Shown: positions 44,598-53,396, numbered from the stretch's first letter. The stretch is DNA of 64,000 nucleotides from Neomegalonema perideroedes DSM 15528 (GCF_000374145.1 NZ_KB893654.1:454221-518220), one strand, 5' to 3'. Notes: generated from the letters alone by a model not told the origin. Numbers and translations are program-made.

Positions 44598-46685
44598 TCA
44601 CTCGGCCGCCTGAGCCTGATTCATCGCGCCGCCCGGCCCGATGGTCGCCAGAGGCGCCACGGTGAAGTCGTCGGCGAGATCCTGAAAGGACAGGACCGGC
44701 ACATGGCGCAGCCCGTTGTTCGCCAGCAGCGTGCGCGTGAAGCGCCGCACGTCCAGCGAGGTCAGGATCACCGGCTGAGGCGCCCCCGGCATGGGCTCGC
44801 GCAGAGCCCCCCGGATCGCCTCCACCATCCGCGCCGACATCATGTCGTCCAGCGCGAGATATTCGCCCACCGTCGTCTGACGGATCGAGCCGCGCACCAC
44901 GTCCTCAAGGCTGCGGTCGAGCAGATAGGCGGGGATCACGCGGTCGGGTCCGGCCACGCTGTCGCAGATCTGGCGCTTGAGCGCCGTGCGGACATATTCC
45001 GACAAGACCACCGGATCCTGCTCCTTGGGGCCCCATTCGGCGATGGCCTCCAGAACCACGCGCCAATTGCGCAAAGGCACGCCTTCGTCCACCAGACGCC
45101 GCAGGACTTCGGCGAATTTATTGGCCGAAAGGGCGTTGCGCGATTCGCTGGCGAGGTCCGGGTAAAGCGAGGCCGCGTCCGAGACCGCAAGCCGCGCCTC
45201 CTGAACGCCCACGCAGGCGCTGGCGTAGCGCTTCTGCGCCGCCGAGGCCACCCGCGCCAGAGCCTCAGCCGGAGTCAGGGCGGTCAGGCCGTCGCCGATG
45301 AGCTTTTCACGGGCCGCCTCGGGCGCGAAGCCCATCCGCGCGAAGCCCAGAGGCGTCTCAGGCGCGGCCTCGAAGGGCACGCCCGCCAGCCGGAGATTCT
45401 CCTCCTCGGCGTCGGTGATGAGCGCGCCGGGGCGCAGATGGAATTCAGCCACCGAAACCTCGTCCAGCTCGATGCGGGCGGCGCCCTCGGGCAAAGAGGC
45501 GTCGCGGATGAGGCGCGGCGGCAGGATGGTCAGGCCCATCTTCGTGTTGAGCTCATGGGTCGAGGCGCGGGTGGCCTCCTTGAAGCTCTCCGCCTCGGCT
45601 TCGTCGAGGAGATTCGGATCGACGCGCAGCGCGAAGGGGCTGGCCTTGGCCTCCAGCAGAGCGGCGGCGGCGCGGGCCTCCTCGTTCTGCTCGACGGCTT
45701 CGGGCTCCGGATCGCCGAAGATGCGGCGGCGGATCTGGTCGGCGTAGCTCAGGGCCACGAAGGCCGCGCCGAGCAGCAGGAAGATGATGGTCGGGAAGCC
45801 GGGGATCAGGCCCACCACCGCCAGAACCGCGCCCGCCATGCGCAGAGCCATCTGGCTGGAGAACATCTGACGCGTGATGTCGGCGCTGAGGTTGCGGCCG
45901 CCGTCGGCGGAGACGCGCGTCACGAGGGCGCTCGCGCCCAGCGAGACGAACAAGGCCGGAAGCTGCGTCGCGAGGCCGTCGCCGATGGTCAGCAGCGAAT
46001 AGATCCCGCCGGCCTGACTGGCGGTCATGCCATGCTGCATCACGCCCACGGCCATGCCGCCGAGCAGGTTGATCGCCACGATGACGAGGCCCGCGATGGC
46101 GTCGCCCTTCACGAATTTCATCGCGCCGTCCATGGCGCCGTGAAACTGGCTTTCGGAATTCAGGGCGTTGCGGCGGCGACGGGCCTCGGCGGCGTCGATG
46201 TCGCCGTTGCGCAGATCCGCGTCGATGGCCATCTGCTTGCCGGGCATGGCGTCGAGGGTGAAGCGCGCCGAAACCTCGGCCACGCGCTCCGAGCCCTTGG
46301 TGATCACGATGAACTGCACGATGGTGATGATCAGGAAGACCACCATGCCCACCGCGAGATTCCCCGCGATCACGAATTCGCCGAAGGTTTTGACGATCTC
46401 GCCCGCATCGGCCTGAACCAGAATGAGGCGCGTCGTCGTCACGCTGAGCGCGAGGCGGAAGATGGTCACGATCAGAATGATCGAGGGCAGAGTCGAAAGC
46501 TCGAGCGGATCCTTGATGAACAGCGCCATCATCAGCAGCAGCACCGAAGCCGCCAGATTGATCGCGATCAGCGTGTCCACCACCCAGGTCGGCAGAGGCA
46601 CGATCATCATGAGGATGGCCGAGACCAGCAGCACCACGACCACCAGATCCTGACGCTGCCCGACCATATGCAGGAATTTGCGCAT
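44598..46685 (-). CDS. sctV: T3SS export gate protein SctV
   Basis: Protein of 695 residues from ATG 46685 (MRKFLHMVGQRQDL), chosen because GAAGAGG lies six bases upstream; a longer start at 46766 adds 27 atypical residues. The N-terminal membrane half has about eight segments, with the family signature FVIAGNLAVGMVVFLI, the FHIPEP-like region RFTLDAMPGKQMAIDADLRNG, and NLLGGMAVGVMQHGM. The C-terminal cytoplasmic half forms the nonameric ring that docks chaperone-effector complexes. It is last in the block sctX-sctY-sctV. Length is normal. Confidence 0.96.
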   Translation of the reverse strand: MRKFLHMVGQRQDLVVVVLLVSAILMMIVPLPTWVVDTLIAINLAASVLLLMMALFIKDPLELSTLPSIILIVTIFRLALSVTTTRLILVQADAGEIVKTFGEFVIAGNLAVGMVVFLIITIVQFIVITKGSERVAEVSARFTLDAMPGKQMAIDADLRNGDIDAAEARRRRNALNSESQFHGAMDGAMKFVKGDAIAGLVIVAINLLGGMAVGVMQHGMTASQAGGIYSLLTIGDGLATQLPALFVSLGASALVTRVSADGGRNLSADITRQMFSSQMALRMAGAVLAVVGLIPGFPTIIFLLLGAAFVALSYADQIRRRIFGDPEPEAVEQNEEARAAAALLEAKASPFALRVDPNLLDEAEAESFKEATRASTHELNTKMGLTILPPRLIRDASLPEGAARIELDEVSVAEFHLRPGALITDAEEENLRLAGVPFEAAPETPLGFARMGFAPEAAREKLIGDGLTALTPAEALARVASAAQKRYASACVGVQEARLAVSDAASLYPDLASESRNALSANKFAEVLRRLVDEGVPLRNWRVVLEAIAEWGPKEQDPVVLSEYVRTALKRQICDSVAGPDRVIPAYLLDRSLEDVVRGSIRQTTVGEYLALDDMMSARMVEAIRGALREPMPGAPQPVILTSLDVRRFTRTLLANNGLRHVPVLSFQDLADDFTVAPLATIGPGGAMNQAQAAE

Positions 46686-46788
46686 GCCCAACCTCTTCAC
46701 GGCGCCGCGGGAGGCCGGGCGCGATCCGTCGAAATCCGGGGCCTCCCGGAAAGAGGGAGCCTGCAAGCGGCTCCCTGAAGTCTCGCCG

Positions 46789-47166
46789 TCAGACCCGGCG
46801 CCGCTCGTCGAAAAGCGCCTGAGCCTCGCGGACGCGGCCCAGAGCCAGCAAAGCCCGCGCCCGCAGATGCAGCGCCGCGCGCAGATCCTCGGCCTCGGCG
46901 AGCGTCGGCTCCAGCTTGTCGAGGACGGCCAGAGTCTTCTCCGGCGCGTCGGTGAGCAGATGGGCGCAGGCCAGAAGCCGCAGCACCTCGCCGTCGCGCG
47001 GGGCGCGGCGCTGGGCCGACAACAACAGCGCCAGAGCCTGCTCGGGAAAGCCTTGGGTCAGATAAAGCCGCCCGAGCGCCGTCAGAGCCTCGGCGGCGCG
47101 CCCTGCGAGGGGCGTCGTGCGGGTCGAAGGCGCGGCGGGCCGAAAGCCGAGGATTTCGCCGCTCAT
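46789..47166 (-). CDS. sctY: T3SS TPR chaperone SctY (YscY-like)
   Basis: Protein of 125 residues made of about three tetratricopeptide-like helix pairs (ALTALGRLYLTQGFPEQALALL, GEVLRLLACAHLLTDAPEKTLAVL, ALHLRARALLALGRVREAQALF). In Yersinia YscY binds YscX and both bind the SctV ring. The gene order X-Y-V on the same strand, with a 2-bp gap after sctX, is the basis of the name. Sequence alone would only give TPR chaperone. Confidence 0.75.
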   Translation of the reverse strand: MSGEILGFRPAAPSTRTTPLAGRAAEALTALGRLYLTQGFPEQALALLLSAQRRAPRDGEVLRLLACAHLLTDAPEKTLAVLDKLEPTLAEAEDLRAALHLRARALLALGRVREAQALFDERRRV

Positions 47167-47168
47167 CT

Positions 47169-47603
47169 TCAGGCCTTCAGCAGGGCGTTGATCTGACGCG
47201 ACAGCTCGCGCCGGGCGGCGAGATGGGTCTCCACCACCACGCCCGCATAGCGGTCCACCGGATCGGCGCTGGCGGCGAGTTCGCCGGCGGCGTCGGTCAG
47301 GGCGATGGTCGCGGCGGGATCCACCACGCGCATCCCCCCCGCGGGCGCCGCGAGGAAGGTCGCCAGAGCCTCGTCCACCGGAGGCGGATCGAAAACCGCG
47401 CCCTCCGCGACGCCGCCCGCGCCTTCGAGGCTCTGGGCGGCGGTCTGCTGGGCGCTGCGGCGCAGGCGCTCGGCCTCGCTCTGCTGGAGGCTCGCGGCGG
47501 TGGGCGGACGCCGGGGGCTCCGGACGCCGCCCACGCCGCCTATGGCGGAGGAGCGCGCGGAGGGCAGGCCGGACGAGGGACCGGTCGTGCGCAGGTTGCT
47601 CAT
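47169..47603 (-). CDS. sctX: T3SS protein SctX (YscX-like)
   Basis: Protein of 144 residues from ATG 47603, chosen because AGGAGG lies eight bases upstream; an in-frame ATG at 47651 is rejected. It has a disordered Ser/Arg-rich N-terminus, a middle segment DPPPVDEALATFL, and a C-terminal helical region ending RRELSRQINALLKA, similar in plan to YscX. YscX is an early export substrate required for secretion and acts with YscY at SctV. Assignment rests on synteny plus the C-terminal helix. Confidence 0.65.
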   Translation of the reverse strand: MSNLRTTGPSSGLPSARSSAIGGVGGVRSPRRPPTAASLQQSEAERLRRSAQQTAAQSLEGAGGVAEGAVFDPPPVDEALATFLAAPAGGMRVVDPAATIALTDAAGELAASADPVDRYAGVVVETHLAARRELSRQINALLKA

Positions 47604-47822
47604 GGCGTGACGCCTCCTCTGGAGCGGGGCCGGGACGGCCCCGGAGAACATGACGGCGGCTCCGGGCCTTCCCGGAGCCTGAAACTCAGCAAGATCCGGA
47701 CCAGCGGCCCCTTCGGAAGCCTCTCGCCGGAGGCGGCGAAGCCGACCCCGCTGGAGCGGGATCGGCCTCGGCCGTTCGATCGGGCGCCGCTCCTCCGCCT
47801 CCGGTTCGGGGCGGGGGGCGGA

Positions 47823-48719
47823 TCATGGGGCGATGGCGACGATCTGGCCGCCGCGCTCCAGATGGAGGTCGCCGTCCTGCAAGCCGACGAAGCGCCAGCC
47901 GCCGGGCAGCAGATCGCCGGGGCGGTTGCGCGAGCCGTCCTGAAGGATGATCAGGGGCTGCGGCGAGGTCCAGACCGAGCGGATCGCGAAAGGCAAGGTG
48001 ATCTCGGCGGGGGGCGGCGGCTCCGCGGCGGGCGCCGCCGGAGCGCCGAAGCGCTCGCTCAGGGCGAGGCGCGCGCCGTAGACCGAATCGAACCAGAGGC
48101 GTTCCGCCTCCCAGAGCGGGCGCAGAGCGGGAGTCATGGGGCCCGAGACCTGCACGCGGCCATTGGCGGAATCGCCCTGAGCCTGAAGGGCTCCGGCGCC
48201 GGCGGCGTTGAGGCGGGCCTGAAGCTCGCGGGCGGCGCCCTCGGCGACGCGGCTTTGCGCCATCTGGGCGATGTGGCGGGTGGGATCGGGCGGAACGGGG
48301 CTCGGGGCGCCCGTGACGCCGGAGCCCATGGCCAGAGCCGCAAGGCCCAAAGCGCCCGCCGCCAGCGGGGCGATGGCCTGCGAATGGCCGAAGAGGGGCT
48401 TGCGCGACAGCTCGAAGACTTCGCGGCCGAGCGTCACGCGCGCGTCGCGCGGAGCCCGGCGCCAGACGCCGAGCGGCAAAGGCTGGCCCTCCAGCGTCGC
48501 GGCGCCGGAGTCGAGGCGCAGGCGCGGCCCGAGGAGATGCTTCGAATCGAGAGTCAGGCGCGTGTCGGCCAAGGCGGGATCGCCGAGGCGGATCTGCGAA
48601 TCAGGCGCGCCGCCGATGCTCCAGAGGCCTGAAGCGAGCTCTTCGCTGGCCCCCTTATGGGCGCCGGCTATGAAGTCGAGCCTTATGCGGCGCGCCTCTC
48701 TCAAAAGCGGGAAAGCCAT
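47823..48719 (-). CDS. sctD: T3SS inner-membrane ring protein SctD
   Basis: Protein of 298 residues. The N-terminal FHA-like domain (about 10-105, SIGGAPDSQIRLGDPALAD) is cytoplasmic. It is followed by one transmembrane segment (AIAPLAAGALGLAALAMGSGV, about 115-135) and a periplasmic part with a BON-like region. It is shorter than YscD (about 420), so fewer periplasmic ring domains are present. It forms the outer ring of the inner-membrane basal body with SctJ. The 219-bp gap before sctX (47604-47822) holds GC-rich inverted repeats and no convincing gene. Confidence 0.8.
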   Translation of the reverse strand: MAFPLLREARRIRLDFIAGAHKGASEELASGLWSIGGAPDSQIRLGDPALADTRLTLDSKHLLGPRLRLDSGAATLEGQPLPLGVWRRAPRDARVTLGREVFELSRKPLFGHSQAIAPLAAGALGLAALAMGSGVTGAPSPVPPDPTRHIAQMAQSRVAEGAARELQARLNAAGAGALQAQGDSANGRVQVSGPMTPALRPLWEAERLWFDSVYGARLALSERFGAPAAPAAEPPPPAEITLPFAIRSVWTSPQPLIILQDGSRNRPGDLLPGGWRFVGLQDGDLHLERGGQIVAIAP

Positions 48720-48801
48720 GATGAGGCGACTCCGAAATCAGGAACGGCGGAAAGACGGAAGACCCGGCGCCCATGCGGGGCAGGGCGCCGGGGTCGAAAG
48801 A

Positions 48802-49005
48802 TTAGTTGTTCAGACGGTTCTGAGCCGCCGAGAGGGCCGAACCGGCCTCCTGACGAAGCTGAGTCATCTTCGACGCCTGCGCGATGGCGCGGTCGAAGCC
48901 CGCCTGCATCTGGGCGATCTGCGCGTCCGAATCGGCGTTGCTGCTGCCGCCGGCCGCCGACGAAGCGGCGCCCGAGGCGCCGGTGCTGGTCACATTGCTG
49001 GCCAT
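48802..49005 (-). CDS. Small T3SS-linked protein, candidate needle/filament subunit
   Basis: Protein of 67 residues from ATG 49005, with AAGGAG nine bases upstream. A Ser/Ala/Gly-rich N-terminus is followed by an amphipathic helix (AQIAQMQAGFDRAIAQASKM) and a second helix to the end. Size and position immediately upstream of sctD fit a needle subunit (SctF), but the typical Pro-containing turn and C-terminal pattern are not obvious. Other possibilities are an inner-rod-like or early substrate protein. Confidence 0.45.
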   Translation of the reverse strand: MASNVTSTGASGAASSAAGGSSNADSDAQIAQMQAGFDRAIAQASKMTQLRQEAGSALSAAQNRLNN

Positions 49006-49007
49006 CT

Positions 49008-49238
49008 TCACTTGCTCCTTTGTTGAGCCTTCCACAAGTCCGGCAGCGCCGCGAGAGCCGCGTCGTAGGCGCGGGCCGCGACGTCGATTCCGTGGCCGGG
49101 GCGAGACGCCGTCCAGACCGCCCTTCCTTCGAGGAGCTGACGGCGCAGATCCCGCAACACGATTCCCTGAGGATCGCGCGCCAGAGTCTTCGCCAAATCA
49201 TCTTGAGCAAGAAGAGAGGTGGTCATTAAGGATTTCAT
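49008..49238 (-). CDS. Small T3SS-linked protein, candidate needle chaperone
   Basis: Protein of 76 residues from ATG 49238, with AAGG ten bases upstream; in-frame ATGs at 49274 and 49226 are alternatives. It is predicted mainly helical (AQDDLAKTLARD, VAARAYDAALAALPDLWKAQ). It is the first gene of the second T3SS block and ends 3 bp before the candidate needle gene, a position occupied by small needle chaperones such as YscE in other systems. No sequence signature confirms this. Confidence 0.4.
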   Translation of the reverse strand: MKSLMTTSLLAQDDLAKTLARDPQGIVLRDLRRQLLEGRAVWTASRPGHGIDVAARAYDAALAALPDLWKAQQRSK

Positions 49239-49274
49239 CCCGGTTCTGCCTTGAGATGTTTTTATATGAAACAA

Positions 49275-49399
49275 GTCCCGAGATCAAACGATTTATGAAG
49301 AAAATAATTTTATAGATGGTGCGTATCCTGTTCTTAATAAACGGAAATCGTCTCATTTCAAGACTTGAGTCGCAAATATGCGAAATCCGTGCCGAAATC
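49275..49399 (-). promoter_or_regulatory. AT-rich upstream region of the second T3SS block
   Basis: AT-rich 125 bp between the sctU stop and the first small gene. It contains the perfect 11-nt palindrome TCAAGACTTGA at 49358-49368 and a run AAAATAATTTT near 49300. It probably holds the promoter of the small-small-sctD-X-Y-V block, on the minus strand. The base composition is unlike the surrounding genes. Confidence 0.5.
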
Positions 49400-50482
49400 T
49401 CACAAGGCGCCGACTTGAGACATTAAATTCGCCACGTCCTGAAAATGCGCCTCTGGAATATAACGGCGCTCGCGCCCTTTTTCGGTCAGAGCCTCGACGA
49501 GATCGGGCTGCGTGGCGATGAAGGCGCCGTCCATGGCCGCCTGACGCGCGTAAAACCCCGCCTTCGCGCCTTTGCCGATGAAGACGATGGCCGGCGCCGG
49601 GGTTTCGCCGCGCACGTAGCGCAGGCCCACGGCCTGCCCCTCGCGGCCGAGGACCACCAGAGTCGGCACCACGCTGGCCAATTTGGCCTGACCCGTCGTC
49701 TCGCCTTCGCCCATGGCCGTCTCATACCGCATCTCGCGGCGACGCATCATGATGGTGGGATCGCCGAATTGCTCTTTGCGCTCGCGTTTCATTTCGGTGT
49801 GGGTCATGCGCATTTCGCGCAGGAAGAGCCATTTCTGAATCCCGGTGTCGAACAGGGCGTTGATCGCGAAGATGGCGATGCTCGCCAGAGCGATGGGAAT
49901 CATGGCCTTGCTCAGAGCCAGCCCGACGCAGCTCGCGCCGCAAAGGGGCGTCTGCATGGCGGCGGGCATCGCCCACCAGCCCGCCAGCCCCACGATCCCG
50001 ATGATCAGCAGGGATTTGAACAGGGACTTCAGGAATTCGATGAGGTTGCGCACCGAAAAGATGCGTTTGAAGCCCTTCACCGGATCGATCTTGGAATAGG
50101 CGGGCTTGAGCGGCTCGGCGGCGAAGAGCAGCCCCTTATGCGCCACGATGGAGCCGATGAAGGCCGCCAGCAGCGGCAGAAGCATCAAAGGCGCGACCAT
50201 CGCCGCCGAGTCGCTCCAGACGCTGCGCACGGCGGCGGGCCAATGGCTGGGGCGAGGCCCGCCCTCCGCCGAGGCCGCGAGGGCCATCTGATCGAACATA
50301 TGCACGAAGCCCTCCTGCATCGCGCGCCAGGCCAGCAGGAGATAGATCACGCAGACGATGAAGGAGCAGGCGACGATCAGGTCGCGGCCTTGCGCCACCT
50401 GACCCTTCTTGCGCTGCTCCTTGATCTTATGTTCGGTGGCTGGGAGACTTTTCTCCTCTGAGCTGTCGTCGCCGCCGCTCAT
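49400..50482 (-). CDS. sctU: T3SS export switch protein SctU lacking the NPTH motif
   Basis: Protein of 360 residues. It has four membrane segments in the first 210 residues, the conserved EHKIKEQRKKGQVAQGRDL start, the DPVKGFKRIFS loop and EMRMTHTEMKRERKEQFGDP. The C-terminal domain aligns with YscU (VGLRYVRGETPAP matching its LYKRGETP). Where YscU/FlhB have Asn-Pro-Thr-His this protein reads GREG (about residues 279-282). Autocleavage at NPTH switches export specificity in known systems, so this protein should be uncleaved. The gene overlaps sctT by ATGA. Confidence 0.93.
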   Translation of the reverse strand: MSGGDDSSEEKSLPATEHKIKEQRKKGQVAQGRDLIVACSFIVCVIYLLLAWRAMQEGFVHMFDQMALAASAEGGPRPSHWPAAVRSVWSDSAAMVAPLMLLPLLAAFIGSIVAHKGLLFAAEPLKPAYSKIDPVKGFKRIFSVRNLIEFLKSLFKSLLIIGIVGLAGWWAMPAAMQTPLCGASCVGLALSKAMIPIALASIAIFAINALFDTGIQKWLFLREMRMTHTEMKRERKEQFGDPTIMMRRREMRYETAMGEGETTGQAKLASVVPTLVVLGREGQAVGLRYVRGETPAPAIVFIGKGAKAGFYARQAAMDGAFIATQPDLVEALTEKGRERRYIPEAHFQDVANLMSQVGAL

Positions 50483-51291
50483 TCGAGCGCCCTTTCCAGA
50501 TAGGCCATGGTCTCGCGCAGATCCAGCGCGTCCGAGGCGTAATAGGAGGCGTAGAGATAGAGGAAGGCCGGGGTCAGAAAGAGATAGGCCAGATTCTTGA
50601 TCGAGAGCGTCAGATCGAAGATGTTCACCTGAGGCGACAGGCGGCTGGCGATGCCGAAGGCGACTTCGGAGAGGAACATGGCGATCAGCAAAGGCGCCGC
50701 CAGAGCTATGGCGAGGCTCGACACCTTGCGCAGCACCTCGACGATCATCGGCCAGACGTTGTCCAGCGGCGGCGGCGAGGCGTCGAAGACGCTCCAGAGC
50801 CCGTAAGTGCCGTAAAGCGCCGAGATCAAATCCCTCAGGCCCCCGGCCGCCACGAAGATGCCGGTCATGGCCAAGGCGTAGATGGCGCCCGTGACGAGGG
50901 GTTCGGTCTGGGCGTCGGGGGCGACGATGGTCGAGGACATGGCGCCGCGATAGACGTCGATCTGGGTGCCCGCCATCTCGGCGGCCCAGAAGGGCGCCCC
51001 GAAGAGCGCGCCGAGGGCGATCCCCACCAGCACCTCCTTGACCATCAGCAGCCCGAGATTCTGCGCCGCCAGAGGCTCGGCCAGCCCGACGAGATGGGCG
51101 TGGACCTCAGGGATGACCGGCGCGGCCATGGCCAGGGCGAAGACGTTGCGCACCGTGCCTTGAAGCCCCAGCCAGATGAAGGCCGGAAACACCGTCAGAA
51201 TCCCGAGCGGACGCGCGATGGAGAGAGCCGCCGCCTGAACCCAGGGCATGTAGATGTAGCTCATCTCCGCGACGAGATCGGCGGGACCCAT
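50479..51291 (-). CDS. sctT: T3SS export apparatus protein SctT
   Basis: Inner-membrane protein of 270 residues with about six to eight hydrophobic segments. It has the family features IARPLGILTVFPAF, GALFGAPFWAAEMAGTQID and ASRLSPQVNIFDLTLSIKNL. With SctR and SctS it forms the core of the export gate. Start ATG 51291; the stop overlaps the sctU start. Length and position are normal for the R-S-T-U block. Confidence 0.95.
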   Translation of the reverse strand: MGPADLVAEMSYIYMPWVQAAALSIARPLGILTVFPAFIWLGLQGTVRNVFALAMAAPVIPEVHAHLVGLAEPLAAQNLGLLMVKEVLVGIALGALFGAPFWAAEMAGTQIDVYRGAMSSTIVAPDAQTEPLVTGAIYALAMTGIFVAAGGLRDLISALYGTYGLWSVFDASPPPLDNVWPMIVEVLRKVSSLAIALAAPLLIAMFLSEVAFGIASRLSPQVNIFDLTLSIKNLAYLFLTPAFLYLYASYYASDALDLRETMAYLERALE

Positions 51292-51304
51292 CTGCGCGGC
51301 CCTC

Positions 51305-51574
51305 CTATCTGGTCAGGAGCGGAAAGACGCGGAAGGCGTTGTCGGTCATCTGCACCAGCGGCTGCGCGAGGCTCGCGCCGAACATCAGAAAGGCCGCCGA
51401 AACCGCGATGATCTTCGCGGTGAGCGGCAGAGTCTGGTCCTGAATCTGGGTGACCGCCTGAAACAGCGCCACAATGAAGCCCACGATGGTGGCGATGATC
51501 AGCGGAGGCCCCGCCGAAGCCGCCGCCGCGCCCGCCGCCTCGCCCAAGTAACGCGCGATGAAATCGGTCTCCAT
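51305..51574 (-). CDS. sctS: T3SS export apparatus protein SctS
   Basis: Protein of 89 residues forming a helical hairpin with two membrane segments (PPLIIATIVGFIVALFQAVTQ and IIAVSAAFLMFG). The GFIVALFQAVTQIQDQTL stretch, here quoted in part, is the hallmark of the SctS/FliQ family. Four copies join SctR and SctT in the export gate. Located 10 bp after sctR and 13 bp before sctT. Confidence 0.96.
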   Translation of the reverse strand: METDFIARYLGEAAGAAAASAGPPLIIATIVGFIVALFQAVTQIQDQTLPLTAKIIAVSAAFLMFGASLAQPLVQMTDNAFRVFPLLTR

Positions 51575-51584
51575 GGGGAATCTC

Positions 51585-52259
51585 CTAACCGCCGCCGCCG
51601 ACGGCGGGGGCGTAACTCAACACAAGGCCCTGCACGAGCCGCGCCCAGCCGTCCACCACCACGAAGAGGAAAAGCTTGAAAGGCACCGCCATGGTCTGCG
51701 GCGAGACCATCATCATGCCCAGAGACATCAGCACCGCCGAAACCACCAGATCCACCGCCAGGAAGGGCAGATAAAGCAGAAAGCCGATCTCGAAGGCGCG
51801 GGTCAGCTCCGAGACGAGGAAGGCGGGAATCAGAATGATCAGATCGGAATCGGTGGTGGCCGCCTGAGCCTCCGGCGACCAGACCCGCGCCGCGGCGGAG
51901 AGGAAGAAGGCCCGGTCCTCCAGCCGCGCATGTTGCAGCAGGAAGTCGCGCATGGGCTCTTTGGCGCGGTCGAGGGCCTCGGTCCATTGCGCGACGCTCG
52001 TCAGCTCGACGCCCGGCGCCATGATGTGGTCGCGCACCGCCAGAGCCACCGGCGCCGCGATATAGACCGAGAGGATCGCCGAAATGCCGTAAAGCACCAT
52101 GTTCGGCGGAGTCTGCTGAATGCCGAGCGCGTTGCGCACCAGAAGCAGCACCACCGAGATCTTGGCGAAGGCGGTCGTCGCCACCGCGACGAAGGAGAGC
52201 ATGCCCACCGCCATGGTGACGACGATGAGCGAAACGATGTTCGAGCTGAGCTCGGGCAT
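51585..52259 (-). CDS. sctR: T3SS export apparatus protein SctR
   Basis: Protein of 224 residues with four membrane segments. It has FAKISVVLLLVRNALGIQQTPPNM near the N-terminus, LIILIPAFLVSELTRAFEIGFLLYLPFL in the middle, and the MSLGMMMVSPQTMAVPFKLFLF signature of SctR/FliP. Five copies form the core export gate. A 99-bp gap with short imperfect direct repeats separates it from sctQ. Confidence 0.97.
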   Translation of the reverse strand: MPELSSNIVSLIVVTMAVGMLSFVAVATTAFAKISVVLLLVRNALGIQQTPPNMVLYGISAILSVYIAAPVALAVRDHIMAPGVELTSVAQWTEALDRAKEPMRDFLLQHARLEDRAFFLSAAARVWSPEAQAATTDSDLIILIPAFLVSELTRAFEIGFLLYLPFLAVDLVVSAVLMSLGMMMVSPQTMAVPFKLFLFVVVDGWARLVQGLVLSYAPAVGGGG

Positions 52260-52358
52260 GGACGAAGCTCCGGATCGGGGGGCGTCTCGGGAAGCGTTCT
52301 GGGAAACCTCTCGGGGAGCCTTAAGGGTTTGGGGGCGCCGGGGGCTCTGGGGCGGAGA

Positions 52359-53396
52359 TCAGGAGAAGATCCGCGTCAGACGCACGCCGACGCTCTCGCC
52401 GATCATCACCACCTGGCCCTGAGCGATGCGGCGGCCCTCGACCATCACGTCGACGGCGCCGTCCGGGGCGCGGTTGATCGGGATCGCCGAGCCGACGCCC
52501 AGACCCCGCAGATCGCTCCAGGGAAGCGAGACCCGCCCCACCTCGAAGACCAGCCGCACCGGGATGTCATCCAGCGTGGCGTCGTCCGCCACGAAGCCGC
52601 CTTGGGACGCGTCCGCCATCACCAACTCCTCATATCGCCGCGCCAGCTCGAAGCTGGCCGGCCCTGTGGCCCCGACCTCGCCTTTGGGGTTGAATTGGCC
52701 CGGCGCCGCGGCGCGTTCGCCGAAGACGATCAGGGCCGCTCGTCCGGGGGCGAAGCTTTCGACCAGCACCACGTCTCCGACCGCCATGGGCGCGCCCCGC
52801 GGCAGACGCGAGGCGCCGATCCGCGCCGCGATCACGACCGCGGCGGCGGCGTGCGCGGGAGAATCCTGCGGCTCCTGAGCCTCCCAGAGCGCTTCGAAGG
52901 CGGCGGTCAGATCCGGCGGCGCGTAGAGCGTCGCGGGCCAGGCTTCCCCGAATCCCTCCACCATCGCGTCGAGGCGTTGATATTTCGTGCCGGTCGGGGC
53001 GGCCGGGGCGAGCTTCGTCAGGGCGAGGCTCACGCCGAGGCGGGCTTCCAAAGCCTGAATCGCGGGCAAGAGCCCCAGCTCGACCAGAAGCGCGCCGCTT
53101 TCGGCGTCCAGCTCCGCCGGATCATGCTCCGGATCGCCCTCGCGCATGAGGGCCTCGATCAATCCGCGCGGCAGGGCCAGCCGAAAGGGCGTCCCGCCGC
53201 ATTCGCCGTGCAGATGCAGGCGCTCCGGCTCGGCCTCGGCGGCGGGGCCGCCGGTCAGAGTCAGGGTCAGCGGCGGATCTTCGAGGACCAGAGGCCGGCG
53301 CGGAAGAGCGCGCAGGCGCGCCCGGTCCGCTTCGCGCGGCGTGAGGCGGGGATAAGGATAGGGCTGAAAATTCGGACGCGAGGCGCGGAGATTCAT
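52359..53396 (-). CDS. sctQ: T3SS cytosolic sorting platform protein SctQ
   Basis: Protein of 345 residues from ATG 53396, which overlaps the sctO stop by ATGA. The C-terminal SPOA domain is clear (DIPVRLVFEVGRVSLPWSDLRGL and VDVMVEGRRIAQGQVVMIGE), and a second, more divergent SPOA region precedes it. SctQ forms the pods of the sorting platform with SctK and SctL. A longer reading frame to 53597 was rejected, since it would lie inside sctO. A possible internal start giving a short SPOA product, as in other SctQ genes, was not resolved. Confidence 0.9.
   Translation of the reverse strand: MNLRASRPNFQPYPYPRLTPREADRARLRALPRRPLVLEDPPLTLTLTGGPAAEAEPERLHLHGECGGTPFRLALPRGLIEALMREGDPEHDPAELDAESGALLVELGLLPAIQALEARLGVSLALTKLAPAAPTGTKYQRLDAMVEGFGEAWPATLYAPPDLTAAFEALWEAQEPQDSPAHAAAAVVIAARIGASRLPRGAPMAVGDVVLVESFAPGRAALIVFGERAAAPGQFNPKGEVGATGPASFELARRYEELVMADASQGGFVADDATLDDIPVRLVFEVGRVSLPWSDLRGLGVGSAIPINRAPDGAVDVMVEGRRIAQGQVVMIGESVGVRLTRIFS

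Noticed and set aside
44367-46778. 803-codon plus-strand reading frame
   Set aside because: It lies antisense to sctV, which has full family signatures. Its residues are His/Arg/Gly-rich shadow composition.
47604-47822. 46-codon minus-strand frame overlapping the sctD stop
   Set aside because: Composition is Pro/Arg/Gly-rich without recognisable features. Only the ATGA overlap favours it, so it is left as intergenic.
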